In this document: one piece after another, positions 58,743 through 64,000 of the stretch
Numbering within the stretch: the stretch's first letter is position 1
Layout of the letters: each line of letters begins with the position of its first letter
Assembly: GCF_000001735.4 (NCBI RefSeq)
Contig: NC_003076.8
Location: forward strand, 2,542,001-2,606,000
Reading direction: 5' to 3'
DNA from: Arabidopsis thaliana
Taxonomy: Eukaryota > Streptophyta > Magnoliopsida > Brassicales > Brassicaceae
DNA length: 64,000 nt
Made by a program: the position numbers and the translations under genes
Notes under the pieces: model-generated
What the model was told of the DNA's origin: nothing
Database searches by the model: none
Seen by the model: only the letters and a program-made list of their open reading frames with translations

Positions 58743-60678
58743 TTAATATGTAAAGGCTAGTGATTGCAGGTAAGCTCGAGCTTGAGCAGCCATGACCAGA
58801 GATTCTTCATCTTCTCGTTCCTTTGCGGTATTCACTGCTGCTACATAAGCTAATCTTGCTTCTTCCATTTTCCTCAGGTCAGTTTCATCTACATCGTCCT
58901 GTTTTTAACGCATTTTGCAACAAGTTTTTAGATATTAACCAAAAAAAAAAAAAAGGAAAAAGGAGAGATGAGGATTGTGGTTTCTTTGGCTTACTAAATA
59001 TGGAAGATGATCAAATTCATATGGGACTGCATCATAATCCCTATCGGGTTTCTTGGAATCAGTTTTTGCCAAAGTTTCGAACACCCGTGTGAATGTAGAG
59101 ATGTCTCCTTCAACAGCATCTAGCTGTTCTTGAAGCTTGATTGCTCTTGTTCCTGTTGTCTTTGCTTCCCATTGAGTCTTCTCAAGGGCTGCTTGCTTGT
59201 CAGCAAGTTTGATCTAGTGAAGACAGTGAAAGGAAGCAATTAAAATGTGAGGTACGTGTAGAAGCAAACTGAATATTCTCCATTTTGTTTAAAACCAGAT
59301 TCAAAGTAAACACAAAGGAGAAATCTGGAGACACATAAGAGGAAAAAGGTTTACCTTTGTGTCCGATAATTGTAACTGCATAGACTTGATCAACATATCC
59401 TTCTCAGCAACCAATCGATTTGTTGCTTCAAGCTTTTCTTGTATCTCGTTTACCTGATTCTTTGACATCTCCATTGACTTTAAAACCTCTTCTTTCTCCG
59501 ATAATTTTGTCTGCAAGTCATTCACTTGCTCTCTTAGTCTACTCATTTCTTCCTTTTCTGCACCAGCCAAAGCCTTTGCGTTTTCATCATCTTCCCTAGA
59601 ATTGTTCATAACATCGTCATTTCCCTCTTGGTCTCTCTTCTTTCTTCCTGGGACTGTTTGAGAAGCATTTCTTCCCTTTGGATCAAATACATGCAAATAC
59701 AAGTGAATAAAGTTATACAGCCGAGCATTAGAGAAACAGATTCATTTGAGAAATGATGCAAACATTTGGCGAGGGAAATCAAATCCCCCGAACCACCCAC
59801 TGAAGTTTTTAAACCAAGTTATGAAGACACCAGTACTCCAGAAACAGATTCCATCATTACAACAACAACATTTACTGCATATAATAATTGAAAAACATCT
59901 ATAATCCCTTCTAAATATACAATTTTTGATTAAGCCATAACGCCAAGCTGATATCAGCTCATACCCCAAAAGGAAAAGATCACAAACTCAAGCCATTATC
60001 TAAGCAAGTTAGCAAACTACCAGTGTTAACCAAGTCGAAACTTATTGATACCTATGCAACCAAGCTACAGTGTATGAATAATGTTAAAATTGCCATAAAG
60101 AGATGAAGAAGACAAGAAGATTGACATCTTACCCTTCGGGACAAGGATTCTTTTGAAGGCATCTTAGTGTAGATCATGGAACCACGCCGCTTAAACGAAC
60201 TCCTTTCTTTATGTTCCTATATATCGTTTCAGTGAGAGAAGAGAGTCAATAAATTTCGAGCTAAATATGAAATCTACAGTCTTTATCTTTCAGAAATTTC
60301 AAATTTTAATGTCCAAATCAATCTGTCAAAAAAGTTTCAAAATTGCTGCAAATTTCTCAAAATTAAGAAACCAATTCCGTCGAATCTATCCCAGAATCTG
60401 CAATCCCCTCGAAACCCAAACATTATTGAGCTCTGATAACTCGACAAAAACGGCCAAGAGAGTTAGAAAGGATTTACCATGTAATGCTCGATAAGGGGAA
60501 CCATCTCGACGAGATCTTTTAAGAGACGACGATCTAGATTCTCATTGCCGGAGTTCGTACCGGCGGCAGATTGGTGAGGAGAGAGACGAAGATCGTCATC
60601 GCCGGCGAGCCAGGAGCTATCGTCCCCAAACCCAGAATCGCTTTGCAAATCCATGAAATGTTGCTGCTGCTCATACAT
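58743..60678 (-). CDS. MPB2C: Microtubule-associated coiled-coil protein (movement protein binding protein 2C)
   Basis: Minus strand. Exons are 60678-60478, 60216-60133, 59675-59355, 59213-58995 and 58898-58743, giving 326 residues. The N-terminal 67 residues contain GDDSSWLAGDDDLRLSP. A basic segment (SSFKRRGSMIYTKMPSKESL) and a long coiled coil follow (EKEEMSRLREQVNDLQTKL through SMQLQLSDTK and KLADKQAALEKTQ). No membrane segment is present. The tobacco relative was found by binding a tobamovirus movement protein and placing it on microtubules. In Arabidopsis the protein aligns cortical microtubules and interacts with KNOTTED-type homeodomain proteins. Length and exon layout fit the known protein. 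Confidence 0.92.
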
Positions 60679-61632
60679 CTTCTTCGTCCTCCGTATAATA
60701 GATCTGCTTCAGTGATTAGTCTTCAACACCAGAGAGTCTGAGCAGAGAGAGAGATAGACGAAGAGAAAGACTTGATTTTTATTTTCTTTAAAAAAATTCG
60801 TTTCATTCTTCGTTCCGAGTCTGAGCTTTGGATCTCAATCTCCAACGTTCATCTGAAACTATCCAACTTATAATTACCATTTTACCCTCATGTTTTTCAC
60901 TATTCTCTTGACTTGCCCTTGCTTTTTGAATTTCTTTCCTTCTTCTATGATCCCTTAAATTTAACATTATGCTTTGTTTAAAATTTGGAAATTGAGATTT
61001 TCCATTTTACAATTTTTCAATTATATGCTTTTCCAATACGGGTTATTCTGATCGAAAACGTTATTGGGTCGTGTCTTTCAATCTTGTCCGGTCTTGAGCC
61101 GTTTTGGTTCCCGATTCGAGAAAACCGGTTCACGAACTTCATGAATCTATATATCTATATATACATTTTTGGAGGGGATTTTTGAAGATAATGTTGAAGA
61201 TTTGAGCCATAATTCAACAATTAATTCAAATGGGTGAATTTTACCCGGTTTAACTCTGTTCGGATCCTGGATAACATGTTTAATTCTGTTCTGATCTGGA
61301 TAACATTAATTTTTGGAAAAGTTATCTAAAAACTAATAATTAAAAACGAAAATTAATGATTTAATTACCAAATTTAATATAAATAATATCTCTAAACTAA
61401 CCATATTTCTTATTTACCTTAACTAATTTCCTAAAATATTTCTACCTAATTTAAACATAAATATATAATTCTTCTTTCAATTTTATTTGATCTTATACTT
61501 TATTTATTTTGAATTTATATAAAATATATATAGTTAATAAAATATTATATTTTTTTCTGAATATGATGTAATTCAAATTTTTTAAAACGGACATATATTA
61601 TTCAACCTATGAAGAAATAATATGTGTACAAT
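60679..61632. other. MPB2C promoter and AT-rich spacer
   Basis: From 60679 to about 60850 is the MPB2C leader and promoter. The rest is AT-rich. A 30-base tandem repeat (tttaa-tctgttc-gatc-tggataacat) occurs at 61249-61276 and 61279-61306. No gene is seen. The left boundary of the Helitron-like region probably lies somewhere in the right half of this stretch. Confidence 0.45.
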
Positions 61633-61684
61633 GTCCCACATCGCTTAGAAAAATTGGACAATGGTTCAGACCCATATTATAAAA
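61633..61684 (+). promoter_or_regulatory. snRNA-type promoter module, copy 1 (USE plus TATA)
   Basis: GTCCCACATCG at 61633-61643 is a perfect plant upstream sequence element (RTCCCACATCG). TATAAAA starts at 61678. The gap is 34 bases, the spacing known for RNA polymerase II snRNA genes; Pol III types have about ten fewer. The sequence about 30 bases after the TATA box does not look like U1, U2, U4, U5 or U6. Confidence 0.55.
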
Positions 61685-62196
61685 GGACCAAAATAATTCT
61701 GATTACGAATGAGCAGGAACCTTGATTTATCAGGCGTCCAAAATTAAAATAGTTATCCGATTTTACTCGCATTTTTTATTTTAAAGAATTGAAACTTTAA
61801 AATGTTTCAAGAAATTATAAATATTATAACTTTATCAAAAGTTAAATATTATAATTTTAAAAACTTTTTATAAAGTATATCTTTAAAAAATGCTTTAAAT
61901 ATTTATAATTTTAAAACTTATAAAGTTTTAAAAATTATAAATTGAATTTTACAAGAAATTTAAACATTATAAATATATAAAAAATATATTAATACGAGAC
62001 GATATATTACAGGAAAAATCTTAAATATAACAATCAAAATTCAATGATGAATTTTGGGTCGATATTGTATTTTTTTTAAGTTTCAAATTTTATAATATTG
62101 AAATTTATAAGAAAATGACAAAATTATGTTTAATTTCACGGGACTGGGTTATATGGTAGGACGGGTTTGGGTGGATAATAATTACGATTTTAGAAT

Positions 62197-62248
62197 GTCC
62201 CATATCGCTTAAAAAAATTGGACAATGGTCAAGAGCCATACTATAAAA
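62197..62248 (+). promoter_or_regulatory. snRNA-type promoter module, copy 2
   Basis: GTCCCATATCG at 62197-62207 differs by one base from the plant snRNA upstream element, and TATAAAAA starts at 62242. The spacing is again 34 bases. About 110 bases following the element are alike in both copies. Confidence 0.5.
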
Positions 62249-62789
62249 AGGACCAAAATGATTTCGATTACGAATGAGCATGAAACTTGATTTATGAGGT
62301 GTCCAAAATTAAAATGGTTTGTTTACTAGGGTTATTTATTTTAAAAAATTGAAACTTTAAAAAGTTTAAAAAATTATAAATTAAATATTACAAGAAATTT
62401 AAACAATATAAAAAATATTAATACGGGACGATATACTGCGAGAGAAATCTTAGATATAACACTCAAAATTCAATGATGAAGTTTGGGTCAATATTAATCT
62501 TTTTTGAAGTTTCTAATTTTATAAATATTTGAAATTTATAATAAAATGACAAATTTGTGTTTAATTTCACGGGACGAGGTTATATGGTGTGACGGGTTTG
62601 AGTGGATAATAACATGGGATAGTATGCTATGGAAAAAAACATATAATAACAATCATAATATAATTATATAATCTTAAACACTAAACAAAATTAACAATAT
62701 TAAAAAAAAAAAACTTAAAACTTTAATTTTTTTAAAACACATTTTGATTCTTTTATAAGAAATTTAAACATTATAAATATTTAAACTTT

Positions 62790-63330
62790 ATACTACGGGT
62801 GAAATTTTATAATTGACTGTTTGGGTTGATAAGAATTTACAATAGAACTAGGAGTTAAATCCTAGAATGACAATCAAAATATAATTATACAATTAAATAC
62901 TACCACGAGTGAAATCCTATAATTGACGAGTTTGAATCGATATTAATATGGGATGGTGTACTACGGGTGATATTTTAGAATTGATTGGTTTGGGTTGATA
63001 ATAATTTACGATAGAATTAGGAGTGAAATCTGATAATGACAATTAAAATATAATTATACAATTAAATACTACCACGGGTGAAATCCTAGAATTGACGGGT
63101 TTGATTCGATATTAATATGGGATGGTGTACTACGGGTGATATTTTAGAATTGACTGGTTTGGGTTGATAATAATTTGCGATAGAATTAGGAGTGAAATCC
63201 TACGATGACAATTAAAATATAATTATACAATTAAATACTACCACGGGTGAAATCCTAGAATTGACGGGTTTGATTCGATATTAATATGGGATGGTGTACT
63301 ACGGGTGAAATCTGAGAAACAACAATCAAT
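62790..63330 (+). repeat. 169-bp tandem array, about three copies
   Basis: The marker ataattatacaattaaatac starts at 62881, 63050 and 63219, an exact 169-base period. Each unit has taccacg-gtgaaatcct, ttgacg-gttt, atattaatatgggatggtgt, actacgggtga and gataataattt. A partial copy precedes the first (about 62790-62880) and the last is cut short near 63330. The second and third copies are nearly identical. Confidence 0.85.
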
Positions 63331-63508
63331 ATACAATTATACAATATTAAACATTTAACAAAATAAACAAATATAATTTAAAACTTTAAAATTTGAGTTA
63401 TAAAATTTCGTCTCGCGGTGAATTATACATTTAAATCAAACAATAACATAAATTTATTAAATCATCCTAAAAATTATTCAATTATTTTTTATTTAATAAA
63501 AATATAGG

Positions 63509-63537
63509 TCCGCGGTATACTGCAGATTAATATCTAG
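63509..63537 (+). other. Helitron-type 3' terminal hairpin and CTAG end
   Basis: The arms tccgcgg (63509-63515) and ctgcaga (63520-63526) pair at five Watson-Crick positions and one G-T, with one mismatch. CTAG (63534-63537) follows, with T after it as expected for insertion between A and T. Confidence 0.55.
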
Positions 63538-64000
63538 TATAATAAACAACATTCCAAACTAAAAAAATACTACAATCACGACCAAAGTTTGCTCTAATTC
63601 CAGTCAAAGTTTCAAACCCTAACTGTAAAAGCTCTAGTTCGAGAAAGATCATAATTGATAAAGACAACGACGGCGACGAAACTCCACGGTAAAAGATGCT
63701 ACCACCGCGTCTCTGAAGAAGAAACTCCTGAGTTTTGGAGGCGACGACGAGGAGGGAGAAGACGAAGCTTCCCGTGTCAAATCCTCTTCGTGTCCGAGGA
63801 AATACAGGCGGTTTGTTGTTTATGGATATAAATTATGGTTAAAAGAACGTAATTGATGTTTGTTGTTTTATCCCATTATATATGGGATCTCGTTTACTTC
63901 AATAGTTTGGAAAATCAAGTATTGAAGTTGAATATATAGAAGATATGATTTTCATCATTTTAAATAAAAGTAATTAAATGCTAGTTGATATATTTTTCAA
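63538..64000. other. Right end of the window
   Basis: This 463-base region lies beyond the Helitron-like end. It holds the possible gene fragment at 63689-63810, G+C-rich compared with its surroundings, and then AT-rich sequence to the end. It may be the upstream region of the next gene outside the window. Confidence 0.4.
63689..63810 (+). pseudogene. Possible gene fragment resembling part of a CWC27-type cyclophilin
   Basis: One frame reads VKDATTASLKKKLLSFGGDD followed by an acidic part and RVKSSSCPRKYR, then meets a possible splice donor (gcg-gtttg). The KKKLLSFG-acidic pattern resembles the linker of plant CWC27/CYP57 cyclophilins, from memory only. Upstream bases in the same frame contain stops and no good start. 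It may be a captured or decayed exon, or the first exon of a transcript outside the window. Confidence 0.3.

Larger units (their letters stand above)
61633..62612 (+). repeat. Two diverged repeat units A and B
   Basis: Unit A (61633-62196) and unit B (62197 to about 62612) share the same order: snRNA-type promoter, cgtccaaaattaaaat, an A/T-rich middle, aatacg-gacgatata, a caaaattcaatgatgaa block, and tttaatttcacgggac followed by gacgggtttg-gtggataata. Unit B is shorter in the middle. Many differences are C/T or G/A changes. Confidence 0.75.
61633..63537 (+). mobile_element. Decayed Helitron-like element (3' end clear, 5' end not fixed)
   Basis: The right end has the hallmarks of a plant Helitron 3' terminus. 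A hairpin of two 7-base arms (63509-63515 tccgcgg and 63520-63526 ctgcaga, loop tata) is followed seven bases later by CTAG at 63534-63537 and then T. The one mismatch and one wobble in the stem are what C-to-T decay of tccgcgg/ccgcgga would give. The interior has no coding capacity and is built of diverged repeats. No transposase remains, so it is non-autonomous. I place the left end at the first repeat unit only for convenience; a 5' TC terminus was not identified. Confidence 0.5.

Noticed and set aside
61633-61800. A real U-snRNA gene after the first USE/TATA module
   Set aside because: The bases at the expected start do not match the known 5' ends of U1, U2, U4, U5 or U6 and no snRNA fold is visible.
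1-64000. CRISPR arrays, prophage, bacterial operons or a biosynthetic gene cluster
   Set aside because: The window is intron-rich plant nuclear DNA with unrelated neighbouring genes. No regularly spaced short repeats with unique spacers and no phage-type genes were seen.

Overview
This is plant nuclear DNA. It is AT-rich, the genes carry many short GT-AG introns, and the proteins are typical of higher plants. The gene content and order match what I recall of Arabidopsis thaliana chromosome 5 around AT5G07960 to AT5G08120, including TT7/CYP75B1, RPA70B, TCP17, SYP132 and MPB2C. The species and locus assignment rests on memory of the gene order and of protein lengths, not on a database search. 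I rebuilt exon structures by hand from splice sites. Almost every model closes in frame.

Layout, left to right. The first 47 bases hold the probable N-terminus of a minus-strand gene. An ASTERIX/PAT10-like ER protein follows at 350-1253 (+). Two large tandem paralogues of the plant 'dentin sialophosphoprotein-like' family lie on the minus strand at 2126-5916 and 7432-12669. A 5.8-kb gene-poor stretch then leads to TT7, flavonoid 3'-hydroxylase (18437-20859, +). Next on the plus strand come PDCB2 (21684-23282), a small PHD-finger protein (23829-25140), a coiled-coil protein of unknown function (27606-29613) and RPA70B (30107-32879). GDPD6 (33152-34770) and TOM5 (35358-36073) are on the minus strand. 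TOM5 is divergent from RIQ1 (36418-36964, +). A defensin-like peptide gene (37401-37802) and a small probable mitochondrial protein gene (38588-38983) follow.

The second half starts with a 3.9-kb upstream region and TCP17 (42885-43613, +). A minus-strand tRNA-Ala(CGC) is at 45826-45898. SYP132 (46532-49106, +) and a polytopic membrane protein (49711-50899, +) come next. The minus-strand genes ASPGA1 (51242-52586), HRQ1 helicase (52854-58114) and MPB2C (58743-60678) follow. The last 3 kb is very AT-rich repeat DNA that I read as a decayed Helitron. It has two diverged copies of an snRNA-type promoter module, a 169-bp tandem array, and a terminal hairpin followed by CTAG. A small gene fragment lies beyond it.

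These are independent housekeeping and specialised genes, not an operon or a co-functional cluster. I saw no CRISPR array, phage, biosynthetic cluster or obviously new system. The best leads are: the unusual paralogue pair, where one copy has lost an in-frame block of about 1.6 kb at a microhomology junction; the duplicated snRNA-type promoters inside the Helitron-like region; the inverted repeat carrying four TGGGCC (site II) elements upstream of the small mitochondrial-type gene; and the small PHD protein.
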